From NCBI RefSeq assembly GCF_027257155.1, contig NZ_JAPWDU010000001.1:744001-808000 (forward strand): a stretch of 64,000 bases of DNA. Reading direction: 5' to 3'. Within the stretch, counting starts at the first letter, position 1; every line of letters begins with the position of its first letter. The position numbers and the translations under genes were made by a program. The notes under the pieces are model-generated. The model ran no database searches. It saw nothing but the letters and a program-made list of their open reading frames with translations, and was not told the DNA's origin. The DNA is from Cerasicoccus sp. TK19100 (GTDB lineage Bacteria > Verrucomicrobiota > Verrucomicrobiia > Opitutales > Cerasicoccaceae). This document shows, in pieces, positions 1-13,547 of the stretch.

Positions 1-3
1 ACC

Positions 4-1044
4 ATGCCTGACGACGCAAAAGGAACCGATTACTTGGCCCAGGTGCTCGAAGCACCCGAGACCGCCGTGGAAAAAGCGCTACGGCCGCTGAGCTTTGCGG
101 ACTTTAGCGGGCAGGGCAAAACCAAGGAGCGCCTCGAAGTGATGGTGGGGGCCGCCAAGTCGCGCGGTGAGCCGTTGAACCACATTTTGCTGCACGGTCC
201 GCCCGGGCTTGGCAAAACGACGCTCGCGCACATTTTGGCCAACGAAATGGAGGCCGACCTGAAGCTGACCAGTGGCCCCGTCATCGACAAAGCGGGTGAT
301 TTGGCTGGCCTCCTCACCGGCTTGCAGGAGGGCGACATCCTCTTCATCGACGAAATTCACCGCATCCCCAAAAGCGTGGAGGAGTATCTTTACTCGGCGA
401 TGGAAGACTACCGGATCGACATCATGATCGACCAGGGGCCCAACGCCCGCAGCGTTCGTTTGTCGATCCCGCGCTTTACGCTCGTTGGCGCAACGACGCG
501 CACTGGCCTGCTCACTGCGCCACTGCGTAGCCGCTTTACCCTGCAGACGCGTCTCGATTACTATGATCGCTCGACGCTGGAGAAAATTGTCCGACGCAGT
601 TGTAAGCTGCTCAATGTGCCGATCAACGACGCTGGTGCGACCGAGGTTGCTGGGCGGGCCCGGGGCACACCGCGCATCGCGAACAATTTGATCAACTTCG
701 CCCGCGACTATGCACAGCAGCGCTCGGACGGCGAGATTACCGGCCCCGTTGCTGCCAGTGCCTTGGAGCTACTCGAAATCGACGCCAACGGCCTGGATGA
801 GATGGATAAGCGCATCCTCCGTCTCATGGCGGAGAACTACCGTGGCGGTCCGGTCGGCCTTGGCACGGTGGCGGTCGCCGTTGGCGAGGAGCAGCACACT
901 GTGGAGGAAGTCCACGAGCCGTACTTAATCCAAGAGGGCTACATCGCCCGCACCCCGCAAGGCCGCGTGCTAACCCCCAAGGCCTGGACCACCATCGGCC
1001 TCAAACCGGAGAATCCCGGCGGGCAAAATTCGTTGTTTCAATAG
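4..1044 (+). CDS. ruvB: Holliday junction branch-migration helicase RuvB
   Basis: RuvB is the hexameric AAA+ motor that drives Holliday junction branch migration with RuvA and RuvC in recombination repair. The 346-aa protein has the full family layout: Walker A GPPGLGKTTL near residue 65, Walker B LFIDEIHR near 115, sensor GATTR near 163, arginine finger in LRSRF near 175, and a C-terminal winged-helix domain ending in TPQGRVLTPKAW. Length is normal for the family. The ATG lies three bases from the window edge, so the upstream context (often ruvA or ruvC) cannot be seen. It is followed by convergent genes. Function is assigned with high confidence from family motifs. Confidence 0.97.
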   Translation: MPDDAKGTDYLAQVLEAPETAVEKALRPLSFADFSGQGKTKERLEVMVGAAKSRGEPLNHILLHGPPGLGKTTLAHILANEMEADLKLTSGPVIDKAGDLAGLLTGLQEGDILFIDEIHRIPKSVEEYLYSAMEDYRIDIMIDQGPNARSVRLSIPRFTLVGATTRTGLLTAPLRSRFTLQTRLDYYDRSTLEKIVRRSCKLLNVPINDAGATEVAGRARGTPRIANNLINFARDYAQQRSDGEITGPVAASALELLEIDANGLDEMDKRILRLMAENYRGGPVGLGTVAVAVGEEQHTVEEVHEPYLIQEGYIARTPQGRVLTPKAWTTIGLKPENPGGQNSLFQ

Positions 1045-1177
1045 TCTAAGGGTAGGGCGCAGTCTCCAGACAAGCCGACAGCATCTTGCTGGACTGTTAG
1101 TTTGCGCCCTGTGCAAATTGTGGTGAGCGGTCTCCAAGTGCCAGCCTCGTTGATTGGCATTTGCACGATGTGCAAAT
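1045..1177. terminator. Convergent intergenic region with inverted repeats
   Basis: This gap lies between ruvB and a convergent methyltransferase gene. It contains an 8-bp inverted repeat (AGGGCGCA at 1054-1061 and TGCGCCCT at 1103-1110) enclosing a smaller CAGC/GCTG hairpin, then GTGCAAAT at 1111 facing ATTTGCAC at about 1160. The layout suits a bidirectional terminator for the two converging genes, but neither hairpin has a clear T-tract, so the role is inferred. Confidence 0.4.
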
Positions 1178-1903
1178 CTAACGGTCCAGCCGGAGGCTGG
1201 CGCGAAAGCCCACAAAGCTCGGGTATTGATTGGTTCGCTCGTAATACTCTGGAAACTTCTCCTTGGCTGCTTCAATCATGCGGGCCTCGCGGAGATCCTC
1301 GATGACAAAGCCGTTGGCGAAAAGCGCCTGCGCAATATTTTCGAAGGTGTGGTGATAAGCGGTTAGGTCCATGCCCGCCATTTGAAATTGATAAGGGTCG
1401 TTGTGAAAATAGGGTCTGACCTTGCGCCCGTCGTCTATGCGCGTGCCCATGCTGGTGACTTCGTCCAGTGGGTGATGCATCGAGAAAACCAGTTGGCCGC
1501 CAGGCTGAAGAATACGCGCGATTTCCGCGAACACCGGTGCGAGATCCTGCTCGTAATGGACGACGAGCGCGCTCACGATCAGCGCAAAGGAGTCTGCGGG
1601 GTAGGGCGTCGATTTGATATCGGCCACGCAGAATCCGATGTCGGGGTTTTCCCCGCGGGCGATATCAACCAGCGATTGGGAAAAGTCGGCTCCAGTCACA
1701 TCGAAACCGCGATCTTTAAGCCAGCGGGAAAGCAGGCCGCTGCCGCAGCCGAGGTCCGCGACTTTGCACGGGGTAATCCCCGCGAGCAGCGCCTCGATCA
1801 TAGGCTGGTCGAGATAGCGGTTCCAGGCGCTGTCTTGTTCGCGCCCGCGCTTGGCATGGTAGGCGACACCGAAGCGGTCATACATTTCCTGATTGGCTTG
1901 CAT
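1178..1903 (-). CDS. Class I SAM-dependent methyltransferase
   Basis: A 241-aa Rossmann-fold methyltransferase. Motif I is VADLGCGSGLLSRWL near residue 47, followed by an acidic residue in GFDVTGADFS and the motif IV region FALIVSALVVHY. RILQPGGQLVFSMHHP is the usual post-motif segment of small-molecule methyltransferases (Methyltransf_11/25 type). The substrate cannot be told from sequence. An in-frame start 96 bases further upstream would overlap the end of the neighbouring PEP-CTERM gene and adds a segment unlike the family, so the ATG at 1903 (MQANQEMYDRFG) is preferred. The gene is probably read downstream of, or separately from, the PEP-CTERM gene on the same strand. Confidence 0.8.
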   Translation of the reverse strand: MQANQEMYDRFGVAYHAKRGREQDSAWNRYLDQPMIEALLAGITPCKVADLGCGSGLLSRWLKDRGFDVTGADFSQSLVDIARGENPDIGFCVADIKSTPYPADSFALIVSALVVHYEQDLAPVFAEIARILQPGGQLVFSMHHPLDEVTSMGTRIDDGRKVRPYFHNDPYQFQMAGMDLTAYHHTFENIAQALFANGFVIEDLREARMIEAAKEKFPEYYERTNQYPSFVGFRASLRLDR

Positions 1904-1934
1904 GAAGACAGAGCAAACACCGCCCGACCTTGGG

Positions 1935-2501
1935 TCAATCCCAGTAATGCATACGCTTGTGGCGACGTCGCCAATAAACCACCAGAGATAACGTGCCAAA
2001 CGCGATTAGGCCGGCATAGATACTTGGTTCCGGCACCAAGTTCATAGTGACATCGGCAAAGCCGCTACCCAACTCAAGCGGCATGATAGCATTGCTCGCA
2101 GCCAGGTTTTCCAGACCAGCCTGTAGCGCAGGATCCAAGCTGCTGTAGGACACGGCTACGCCAGTGCCGGAGATGTCCGTGTAAGGCGTTCCCTCGAAGA
2201 CAGACAATGCCAAGTATTGTGTTCCAGTCGCATTAAGGTCCACCTCAGCGTTGCCCGCTGGCGTGCCATCGGTGAGGAGGGCATCGGAGATGTCGAGCGT
2301 ATTGCCCGTGGCAGTGGCGTAGACGGCGTCGAGTTGCCAATAGGCCAGAGCACCTGTTGGCCCAGTCGGGGTGCCTGAGTCGGACGTGTTCCCGAAAGTG
2401 ATGGTTTTGGCAGCATTATCAATGGACATGGTCAACGCAGCTTGGCCCAGGATGGGCGCAACCAACGCTGCCAGCAGGGAGGCGGCAAATGTGATTTTCA
2501 T
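1935..2501 (-). CDS. PEP-CTERM sorting domain protein
   Basis: A 188-aa exported protein of unknown function. It has an N-terminal signal peptide (MKITFAASLLAALVAPILGQA). Its low-complexity Thr/Gly/Ala-rich body is followed by a C-terminal PEP-CTERM signal: VPEPS, a hydrophobic stretch and a basic RRRHKR tail. In the known PEP-CTERM/exosortase system this tail is recognised and cleaved by an exosortase in the inner membrane, and the protein is passed to the envelope or exopolysaccharide layer. No exosortase gene is in this window. The 32-bp gap to the downstream methyltransferase does not show whether they share a transcript. Confidence 0.8.
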   Translation of the reverse strand: MKITFAASLLAALVAPILGQAALTMSIDNAAKTITFGNTSDSGTPTGPTGALAYWQLDAVYATATGNTLDISDALLTDGTPAGNAEVDLNATGTQYLALSVFEGTPYTDISGTGVAVSYSSLDPALQAGLENLAASNAIMPLELGSGFADVTMNLVPEPSIYAGLIAFGTLSLVVYWRRRHKRMHYWD

Positions 2502-2597
2502 GACAGTGGAGATCTTATCAGGCGGTTGCTTAATGGCGGGTTAAGCAGACCCAATAATGACGCTTTACCGACTGGACGACAAAGCGTGAACCACTGC

Positions 2598-3314
2598 CTA
2601 GGTAATCGTTTTTGCGTTTTGGAGGTCCTGCGCCAGGAAATGCAGCAGGTATTTTCCCTCAAATTCCTCGCCAGGCAAGAAATCGCTGATGGGCCACACA
2701 TGCCGCGGCTTGATTTTCAGCTTCGCGACCTCGTCGGCATATTCGCCGCCTTTCCAGTAAACGAGGCCGTTTTCCAGCGAATGCTTTTTGCCACGGCGGC
2801 CGAGCTTTTTGATCCAGCCGCAGAACTGGGGCAGCTCCTTGACCGCGCGGCCGGTAATGAAATCGAACTCGCGCTTAATGGCCTCCGCGCGGCAATTGCG
2901 GACCTCGACATTTTCCAGGCCCAGTTGCTTGGCGATGTCTTCAACGACCATGATTTTCTTGCCCACGGAGTCCACCAGTGTGAAGTGCGCCTGCGGATAA
3001 CAGATGGCCATGACCAAGCCCGGCAGACCCCCACCGGTGCCAACATCGATCACGCGCGCGCCACCCATTAGCTTGAGCACGCGGGTAACGACCAGACAAT
3101 GCGCGAGGTGTTTTTCCTCCAGGCGCTCAATGTCTTTGCGCGAAACGAGGTTAATCTTAGCGTTCCAATCACGCATCAGCGCGGCCCATTCTGTTAGGCG
3201 GCTCCAGGTTTCGTCAGTCAGGTCGGGAAAATGTTGTTTGATGGTGTCCACGTTTTGAAAAGTCACGTTATGCAGGGTGTTTTTCCGGCAGGCAATCGCA
3301 ATTGATGCTTGCAA
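2598..3314 (-). CDS. rsmG: 16S rRNA (guanine-N7) methyltransferase RsmG
   Basis: RsmG (GidB) methylates N7 of a guanine in the 530 loop of 16S rRNA using SAM. The 238-aa protein shows the family hallmarks: [16 protein letters not shown] near residue 47, [10 protein letters not shown], the SAM-binding [17 protein letters not shown] near 90, the substrate-side [15 protein letters not shown] and [10 protein letters not shown]. The first about 16 residues are not conserved-looking, and an in-frame GTG at residue 17 ([10 protein letters not shown]) is an equally plausible start. It is not beside mnmG or parAB, the common arrangement in other phyla. It is divergent from metH with a 38-bp gap. Confidence 0.92.
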   Translation of the reverse strand: MQASIAIACRKNTLHNVTFQNVDTIKQHFPDLTDETWSRLTEWAALMRDWNAKINLVSRKDIERLEEKHLAHCLVVTRVLKLMGGARVIDVGTGGGLPGLVMAICYPQAHFTLVDSVGKKIMVVEDIAKQLGLENVEVRNCRAEAIKREFDFITGRAVKELPQFCGWIKKLGRRGKKHSLENGLVYWKGGEYADEVAKLKIKPRHVWPISDFLPGEEFEGKYLLHFLAQDLQNAKTIT

Positions 3315-3352
3315 CGCATCAAATCATCCGAATATTTTGATGCGTTTAGATT

Positions 3353-7280
<3,928 letters not shown>

Positions 7281-7291
<11 letters not shown>

Positions 7292-8318
7292 TTCGACGAC
7301 GGAGGCCGACGACGAGCATCAACACCGCCCCAAAGGCCATTGCAAAGTGGCGCGGCTCGGGGATGTTCGATGCGATCCAGCTATTGAACTGACTCACCTG
7401 GGTATAGGCGGCAATGTCGCCATAGGTTTCGTCCTCCGTTATCCCGTAGGAGGCAATGCCCGCCACAATCCACTCGTTATCAATATACAAAAACAACGGG
7501 CCGCCAGAATCTCCGGGGCCGGATGTGCCTTCGAAATCTGTCGGCTCGGCGTTGCTGTCGCCGGGGGTGAACTCAATGGCCGGTTGGCTGATCGTGCCGG
7601 GTGCGATTTGTAGCGTGTTGTGATTTTCGAGAGGCGAATCGAAATCAAAAGCGAGCAGCCCGCCTTCGATGATCGGCATGCCGTAGCCGCGATTCAGGCC
7701 CATGGGCAGCACGCGGTCGATGGTGTTGGAAACGGCGCGTTTGGTGCCAGCCGGTAGGATGCTGCCTTCGTTGCCGTTGCCGGCTTGACCAAAGCCGCTC
7801 AAGTAGAGGCGCGCGCCTTCCGTGTCGAGCGCGGGGTTGCTGGCCCAGGTCATGCGTGGGTAGGTTCCACTTGCCGGCTCGGCTAATTTAACCAGTGCAA
7901 TGTCGAGTCCGTAATCATCGACATCGCCGCTGCCGGGGTTTTGTAGAATCTCGGTGTAGCGATCAGGGATGATGACTTGCTCGATCGCATAGACATCGGT
8001 CGGTGATTGATATGTGCTGCCAAAGGAGACTGCGGCGTTGGTCAGATCGGGAAATGGATTTTCTTCGTCCACGAAAACATGAGCAGCGGAGAGCAGCCAG
8101 CGGTCGCCAATCAAAACGCCGCTGCCGAAATTTTGACCATCGGCATTGACCACGGTTGCCGTTGAAGAAAAGTCCGGGTAGTTGACGCCCGGGGCGAATC
8201 CGCCAGTATTGTTCCCCAAGTCAATGAAGGTTTGGGGTGGCACATCCGCGCGATAAACGCTGGCCATTGCAGTCGAAGTTAAGGCTGTAGTAAGGAGTAA
8301 ATTTCTTAGGGTATTCAT
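7281..8318 (-). CDS. Trypsin-like serine protease with PEP-CTERM anchor
   Basis: A 345-aa secreted S1-family protease. After a signal peptide ([19 protein letters not shown]) the chymotrypsin-fold triad is visible: His in LLSAAHVF near residue 79, Asp in [11 protein letters not shown] near 140, and the nucleophile Ser in GPGDSGGPL near 270. The C-terminus carries a PEP-CTERM sorting signal (IPEPRHFA, hydrophobic helix, RRRTTR), so the enzyme is probably handled by an exosortase and displayed in the envelope or matrix. All catalytic residues are intact, so activity is expected; the substrate is unknown. It converges on metH with an 11-bp overlap of coding ends and is divergent from the deacetylase gene. 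Confidence 0.9.
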
Positions 8319-8428
8319 CGCGGTAGTATTTCGTTTGCAGCTTGGCCTCAGGTGAAACTATTATCCAGGCGTGAGTAGAATGTTGGCAAGTCTATAGTGC
8401 TTGCGGCGTGGTTGGGCGTCGGATATCC

Positions 8429-9352
8429 ATGCATGCTATGTTCGAGCAAATGCCATCTTACTATCCGCGCGATCTCAAGGGCTATGGCGATCAGCCGCCG
8501 AATCCAAACTGGCCGGGAGGCGCGCGTGTGGCGGTGTCGATCGTGGTGGCGGTCGAGGCTGGTGCCGAGCTTTCGTTAGCTGATGGCGATGAGCGTAATG
8601 AGAGCGTTTACGAAATCATTGAGCCGGTGGAGCATGTGCCGAACACGGGCTTATCCTCGCATTTTGCTTATGGTTCGCGTGTTGGCTACTGGCGCATCAT
8701 GCGCGTGCTGGAGCAGTATGGCGTGCCCGCGGCGGTGACTTGTAGTGGCCGTGCTATTGAGAAAACCCCGTGGATCGCACAGGATATTATTAAGCGTGGT
8801 CACGAGATTTCTGCCCACAGTTACCGTTGGGAAGGGCATGCCGAAATGGAGGAAATGCACGAGCGTGAGGTAATCCAAAAGACAATTGCTGCGATTGAAA
8901 CCGCGTGCGGGCAACGGCCTTTGGGTTGGCATACGAAGGGCACGCCGTCGCCCGTTACCCGTAAATTATTGGCCGAGCTTGGCTTCGTTTATGACTCTGA
9001 TTGCTTCGACGATGATCTGCCGCGCATGCAGTCTGTAGATGGCAAAGAACTAGTGATTGTGCCTTATGCTTTCGACACGAATGATATGCGTTTTCAGGGT
9101 GGGCCACAGGGGAAATTTCTCACGGCCGATCATTATGCCCAGGTGTGCATCGACGCGTTCGATACGCTGTGGGAAGAGGGGGCCGAGCGGCCGGCCATGA
9201 TGTCCATTGGCGTGCATCCACACTACAGTGGTCGACCGAGTCGCATCCGCGGGCTTAAGAAATTCCTCGAACATGCCACCGCTAAAGGCGACGTCTGGTT
9301 CGCGCGTCGTTTGGACATCGCGCGCCACTGGCTGGCTCAGTTTGGTGCCTGA
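8429..9352 (+). CDS. PuuE-like allantoinase / polysaccharide deacetylase family protein
   Basis: A 307-aa member of the NodB/polysaccharide deacetylase superfamily, closest in pattern to the PuuE (metal-independent allantoinase) branch. The VAVEAGAELSLADGD segment parallels the PuuE NYEEGGE region, followed by FAYGSRVGYWRIMRVL, RGHEISAHSYRW and the C-terminal SIGVHPHYSGRPSR. PuuE enzymes open the allantoin ring, but related proteins in bacteria without a purine pathway have unknown substrates, and no urate or allantoin genes are nearby. The start is uncertain among ATGs at 8408, 8429 and 8438; none has a good ribosome-binding site. The downstream glycosyltransferase follows within 45 bp. Confidence 0.75.
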   Translation: MHAMFEQMPSYYPRDLKGYGDQPPNPNWPGGARVAVSIVVAVEAGAELSLADGDERNESVYEIIEPVEHVPNTGLSSHFAYGSRVGYWRIMRVLEQYGVPAAVTCSGRAIEKTPWIAQDIIKRGHEISAHSYRWEGHAEMEEMHEREVIQKTIAAIETACGQRPLGWHTKGTPSPVTRKLLAELGFVYDSDCFDDDLPRMQSVDGKELVIVPYAFDTNDMRFQGGPQGKFLTADHYAQVCIDAFDTLWEEGAERPAMMSIGVHPHYSGRPSRIRGLKKFLEHATAKGDVWFARRLDIARHWLAQFGA

Positions 9353-9395
9353 AATCGTGGTTGAACGAACCTGGGGTAGCACGCAATCTCTGGGC

Positions 9396-11453
9396 ATGAA
9401 TAGTAAGCTGGAAATCATCGGCGTGCTCTTGCTGTTGGGCTGCTACTTCTTGCAGGGGCTCTACAGCTTGCCGACGACTTCCAAAACCTACGATGAGGGC
9501 ATCCATCTGATCGGTGGATTTACGTTTTGGACGTATCAGGATTTCCGACTGCACCCGGAGAACGGAAACTTGCCACAGCGCTGGGCGTCGCTGCCAATGC
9601 TGCTGATGGATGCACCCGACTTCCCGACGGATGATCGCTCGTGGCGCTATCCGGATGGTTGGTTGGCCGAGCAAACTTATCTCTACCAGATGCCGACTGA
9701 GCCGGTCTGGTTTCTCTTTCTGGGGCGGGTGATGATGCTCCTGGCGACAACGGCGATTGGCCTGATGGTTTACATTTATGCGCGGCGGTTGTTCGGGATA
9801 GCTGGCGGCTTCATTGCGTTGTCGGTGTTCGCCTTTCACCCTGAGACTCTGGCGCACGGGCGGTTGATCACGTCGGACATGATCGGTGCGGGGGCTTATC
9901 TGCTTAGTCTGTGGGGACTGGGGCTGTTGCTCGTGAGCGCCAGCATCGGCCGAATACTGATGCTGGGCATTGCGGTTGGCTTATTGACCGTATCGAAAAA
10001 CCATGCCGCTTTGTTCGCGCCCGTGGCGGCTATATCGCTGATCGCGGTTTGCGCCTATTCCCGTGAGTATGCCCTGCGCATGTGGCGTCGGGGCTTGGTT
10101 GTTAATGGTTGGTGGCGCGTGCTCTGCCTGCGGTTGTGTGCGCTGGTCGCCGCCGCCGTCATTGCCTGGGGAGTCCTTTGGTCGTTTTATGGATTCCGCT
10201 ACGCGGCTTTTAATCCCGAGCTGCCCGCGCCGGAGCAAGCCTGGGATTGGGACCGGGTGCTTGCGAATGATTCCGCCAGCGCAAAGGTGGTGAGCGCAGT
10301 GCGCGAGTCCGGGCTTTTGCCGGAAGCCTACCTGTTTGGAGTGGCGCATATTTTGAAAGGTAGTGAAGTGCGCCATGGCTTCTTGATGGGCGACTACACT
10401 TACGATGGTTGGTGGGGATTCTTTCCCTTGGCATTGCTTTTTAAAACACCGGTGGCGCTCATTCTGTTGGCGGTCGCGTGTGCGATCAGTATCTACGCAT
10501 ACCTCAAGCGAACCGGGAGGCAGCTTTGGTTAAAGCCCGAGCTTGCGGAGAAAGTAACGCTGACTGTTCCGCTAATTGTGTTGATGGGCATTTACGCGTT
10601 GGTCGCTGGTAGCAGCGCCTTCAACATCGGCCTGCGTTACCTGATGCCGGTCATTGTATGTGGCGTGGTGGCGATGGGGGCGCTCGCCTTTTGGTGGCGA
10701 AAGAGTCGCTGGGGGCGGTATACGATTTCGACGCTACTGGGGCTGTTTGCTTTGGAAAGCGCACTCGCTTTTCCGCATTATTTATCGTTCTTCAACCGAG
10801 CCGTTGGCGGGCCGGAGAATGGTTACAGGCTGCTGGTCGATAGCTCGTTGGACTGGGGGCAGGACTTGGGGGCTCTGGCGGAATGGCTGGCCGAACATAA
10901 CTCCGGGCCCGAGGCTAAACCGGTTTACCTCGGTTACTTCGGCAACGAGAGTCCGCGCTACGCGGGCATCGACGCGCGTTACCTGACATCCAACCGCGTG
11001 CACCGGGATGAGTCTTATCAGCTGGGCACCTTGGAGCCTGGTTACTATGTGCTGAGTGCGACGATGCTCCAAGGCATGTATTACCAAGTGGCGCGTCCCT
11101 GGACGGAGGAACACACCGAAGACTACGTAAAGCTATACCAGGAAATGGCCCGCTTAGACATTCAGTCCGGTGACGCGCAAACGGTCTTCTTGCAGATCAT
11201 GCACAGCGATCCCCGGCGCTGGTTGGAAGTCATGGAAACCTTTGAAGCGCTACGTGCGGAAAGTCTGCGTCTTTACTTGATTGAGCAGGAGCCCGTGGCG
11301 CGGATCAACCACAGTATCTTCGTCTATGAGCTTACTGCGGACGATCTGCAGACCGCTGTGCTGGATGCGCAATTTGGCTTTCCGGAAGATTTTCCTTACG
11401 GACTGCTCAAGGCGCAAATCGAGCTCGCGCTGGAGCGGCAAGCGGCAAACTAA
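9396..11453 (+). CDS. Multi-pass membrane glycosyltransferase (GT39/ArnT-like)
   Basis: A 685-aa integral membrane protein resembling the PMT/ArnT-type GT-C glycosyltransferases, which use polyprenyl-phosphate sugars on the periplasmic side. It begins with a membrane helix (MNSKLEIIGVLLLLGC). An acidic motif in the first periplasmic loop (KTYDEGIHL) matches the usual catalytic D/E position. At least ten hydrophobic helices follow, including LFGIAGGFIALSVFAFHPE and GLRYLMPVIVCGVVAMG. A soluble C-terminal region after about residue 470 has SSLDWGQDLGALAEWL, a pattern seen in this family. Acceptor and donor are unknown. The ATG at 9396 was chosen because it puts a membrane helix at the N-terminus. 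The gene probably shares a transcript with the deacetylase, suggesting envelope glycan work. Confidence 0.75.
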   Translation: MNSKLEIIGVLLLLGCYFLQGLYSLPTTSKTYDEGIHLIGGFTFWTYQDFRLHPENGNLPQRWASLPMLLMDAPDFPTDDRSWRYPDGWLAEQTYLYQMPTEPVWFLFLGRVMMLLATTAIGLMVYIYARRLFGIAGGFIALSVFAFHPETLAHGRLITSDMIGAGAYLLSLWGLGLLLVSASIGRILMLGIAVGLLTVSKNHAALFAPVAAISLIAVCAYSREYALRMWRRGLVVNGWWRVLCLRLCALVAAAVIAWGVLWSFYGFRYAAFNPELPAPEQAWDWDRVLANDSASAKVVSAVRESGLLPEAYLFGVAHILKGSEVRHGFLMGDYTYDGWWGFFPLALLFKTPVALILLAVACAISIYAYLKRTGRQLWLKPELAEKVTLTVPLIVLMGIYALVAGSSAFNIGLRYLMPVIVCGVVAMGALAFWWRKSRWGRYTISTLLGLFALESALAFPHYLSFFNRAVGGPENGYRLLVDSSLDWGQDLGALAEWLAEHNSGPEAKPVYLGYFGNESPRYAGIDARYLTSNRVHRDESYQLGTLEPGYYVLSATMLQGMYYQVARPWTEEHTEDYVKLYQEMARLDIQSGDAQTVFLQIMHSDPRRWLEVMETFEALRAESLRLYLIEQEPVARINHSIFVYELTADDLQTAVLDAQFGFPEDFPYGLLKAQIELALERQAAN

Positions 11454-13547
11454 TCACCAACTGCCCTGAAAATGCAGGGCTTCGTAAAAGTCTTCGCCGA
11501 TGGACTGCACGTCGCGCAGGAAGCGGCTTGGTTGGAGCAGGCGGGGTGGGCCACCGGTCACGGTGACCTTCGGATAGCACAGGTAAAGCTCGTCTTGCGC
11601 GCGGGTGACGGCCACGTAGAACAGGCGGCGCTCTTCCTCGACATCGCCTTCCTCGATGGCGCGCTTGAGCGGGAGTAGCTCGTCGGCGCAGCCCAGCACA
11701 AACACGTAGGGAAACTCCAGCCCCTTGGCCTGGTGAATCGTCGACAAGCGCACAGTCTCGGAGTTGGGCTCGATTTTGCGGTCACTGGTCTCGGAGTTGA
11801 GCAGGACCAGTTGCGCGAGAAGTTCCGTCATGTTGTCATAACGGCTGGCAAAGCCGACCAGCGAGTCGAGGTCGTCACGGCGCGTTTGCCAGTTTTCGTA
11901 AACGGTGCGCAAGTAGTCGCCATACCAGCCCTCAATGCCGATGCGGACAATTTCCTCAGGGGTCTTCGCCTTGGCGGCGACTTTTTCCTCGGCCAGCACT
12001 TCGGCAAACAGGTCGCGCTGGGCGTCGGCCTGCTCCACGGGCACGGGTTCGGGTGAGCCCATGGCGTCGTACATGTCCTGCCAGGTGTAGGCCATGTCAG
12101 TCCAGTCGTCGGTCGCATCCTTGGGCACCTTGGCCAGGACGGTCTCGTCGGTCAGCGCTTCGATAAGGTTGGACTTATTCTTGTCCGCGACTTTCAGGGC
12201 AAGCTTCAGCAGGCGCTCAGCGGTCTTGGGGCCGACCTTGGGCAGTAGCCCGGCGACGCGCTTAAACGCGGTTTCGTTGCCGGGGTTGGTCAGGAACGAC
12301 AGCTGCGCCACGAAGTCGCGAATGTGCGCCTGCTCGAAGAAACGCACGCCGCTGGTGATCGTGTAGCCGACACCCTGGCGCGACAGCTCCATCTGCAAAT
12401 CCATCGCCTGGAAGTGCGCGCGATAGAGCACGGCAATGTCCTTGAGCGGTACGCCTTCCATCTGCAGGCCTTCGATGCGCTTGATGATAAAGGCAGCCTG
12501 CTGGCGGGTGTCCATCGCCGGGATCACGTAGGGGCGCTGGTTGGAGGGCTTGGCGGCGGAGAGCTCCAACGGGTAGCCGTCGATAGGCGGGTGGTGGAGC
12601 ATCAGCGCGTTGGCAAAGCGCAGGATCTCCGGGCTGGAGCGGTAGTTGGTCTCGATCTTATAAATTTCGCGGTCCGGGTAAAGCTGGCCGAATTCCTCCA
12701 TGTTGCCAAACTCCGCGCCGCGCCAAGTGTAAATACACTGCCAGTTGTCGCCGACGATCATGACGTTGCGGTGCTTCTCGGCCATCTTATTGATAATCGC
12801 CGCTTGGACGGTGTTGGTGTCCTGATACTCGTCAACGAGGATGTAGCGAAACCGTGATTGCAGTAGCTCGCAGACCTCGGCGTTTTCGGTCAACAGCTTC
12901 AGCCACAGCTCCAGCAGGTCGTCGTAATCGCAGACCATTTGTGCGCGCTTTTTGCGTTCGTATTCGTCGGCAAACTTGCGGACCTGCGCGGGCAACTCTT
13001 CGCGCCAGGGGTAGCGCTCGGCGGCGACGTCTTCCACCGGTCGCTTGGTGTTGCGCGCGTAGCTGACGATATCCAGGACGACCTTGGGCTTCGGGTTTTC
13101 CTTGTCCTTGGTAAACTTCGGATCGAGCGTCTTGAGCGTGTCGCCAAAAAGGCTCTCGGCGTCGCCTTGGTCAAGAATCGTGTAGTTCTTTTCGAGTCCG
13201 ATCGACTCGCCATGCATCCGCAGAATGCGGCTGCCAATGGAGTGAAACGTGCCACCCCAGAACTTGTTGCCGGGTACTCCAGTCAGCTCTTCCACGCGGG
13301 TCAGCATTTCGCGTGCGGCCTTGTTGGTAAAGGTGAGCAGCAGGATCTCGCGCGGCCACACGCCTTGCTCTAATAGGTAGGCAACGCGGTAGGTGAGCGT
13401 GCGCGTCTTGCCCGAGCCGGCTCCGGCGAGCACCAGACTCGGCCCATCCGCCGCCTTGACTGCCGCCAATTGCGCGGAGTTCAGCTCGGCATCGTAATCA
13501 ATCGGGGCAAACGCCTTATCGGCGACGCTTTTTCCAGAGAAATCCAT
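11454..13547 (-). CDS. UvrD/Rep/PcrA-type superfamily 1A DNA helicase
   Basis: A 697-aa ATP-dependent 3'-5' DNA helicase. All SF1A motifs can be read: the Q-motif LNSAQLAAV, Walker A AGAGSGKTRTL near residue 45, TFTNKAAREM (Ia), VDEYQDTN (II) near 237, GDNWQCIYTWRGAE (III), NYRSSPEIL (IV), STIHQAKGLEFPYVFVLG (V) and RRLFYVAVTRAQDELYL (VI). It is somewhat shorter than PcrA/UvrD. Such proteins act in repair, fork restart or plasmid replication; which paralogue this is cannot be decided here. The gene end almost touches the convergent glycosyltransferase stop. Confidence 0.92.
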   Translation of the reverse strand: MDFSGKSVADKAFAPIDYDAELNSAQLAAVKAADGPSLVLAGAGSGKTRTLTYRVAYLLEQGVWPREILLLTFTNKAAREMLTRVEELTGVPGNKFWGGTFHSIGSRILRMHGESIGLEKNYTILDQGDAESLFGDTLKTLDPKFTKDKENPKPKVVLDIVSYARNTKRPVEDVAAERYPWREELPAQVRKFADEYERKKRAQMVCDYDDLLELWLKLLTENAEVCELLQSRFRYILVDEYQDTNTVQAAIINKMAEKHRNVMIVGDNWQCIYTWRGAEFGNMEEFGQLYPDREIYKIETNYRSSPEILRFANALMLHHPPIDGYPLELSAAKPSNQRPYVIPAMDTRQQAAFIIKRIEGLQMEGVPLKDIAVLYRAHFQAMDLQMELSRQGVGYTITSGVRFFEQAHIRDFVAQLSFLTNPGNETAFKRVAGLLPKVGPKTAERLLKLALKVADKNKSNLIEALTDETVLAKVPKDATDDWTDMAYTWQDMYDAMGSPEPVPVEQADAQRDLFAEVLAEEKVAAKAKTPEEIVRIGIEGWYGDYLRTVYENWQTRRDDLDSLVGFASRYDNMTELLAQLVLLNSETSDRKIEPNSETVRLSTIHQAKGLEFPYVFVLGCADELLPLKRAIEEGDVEEERRLFYVAVTRAQDELYLCYPKVTVTGGPPRLLQPSRFLRDVQSIGEDFYEALHFQGSW

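Noticed and set aside
1904-1999. Upstream extension of the methyltransferase
   Set aside because: It overlaps the PEP-CTERM coding sequence and adds a segment not seen in the family; start at 1903 preferred.
3315-3352. SAM or cobalamin riboswitch before metH
   Set aside because: The gap to the divergent rsmG gene is only 38 bp, too short for either aptamer.
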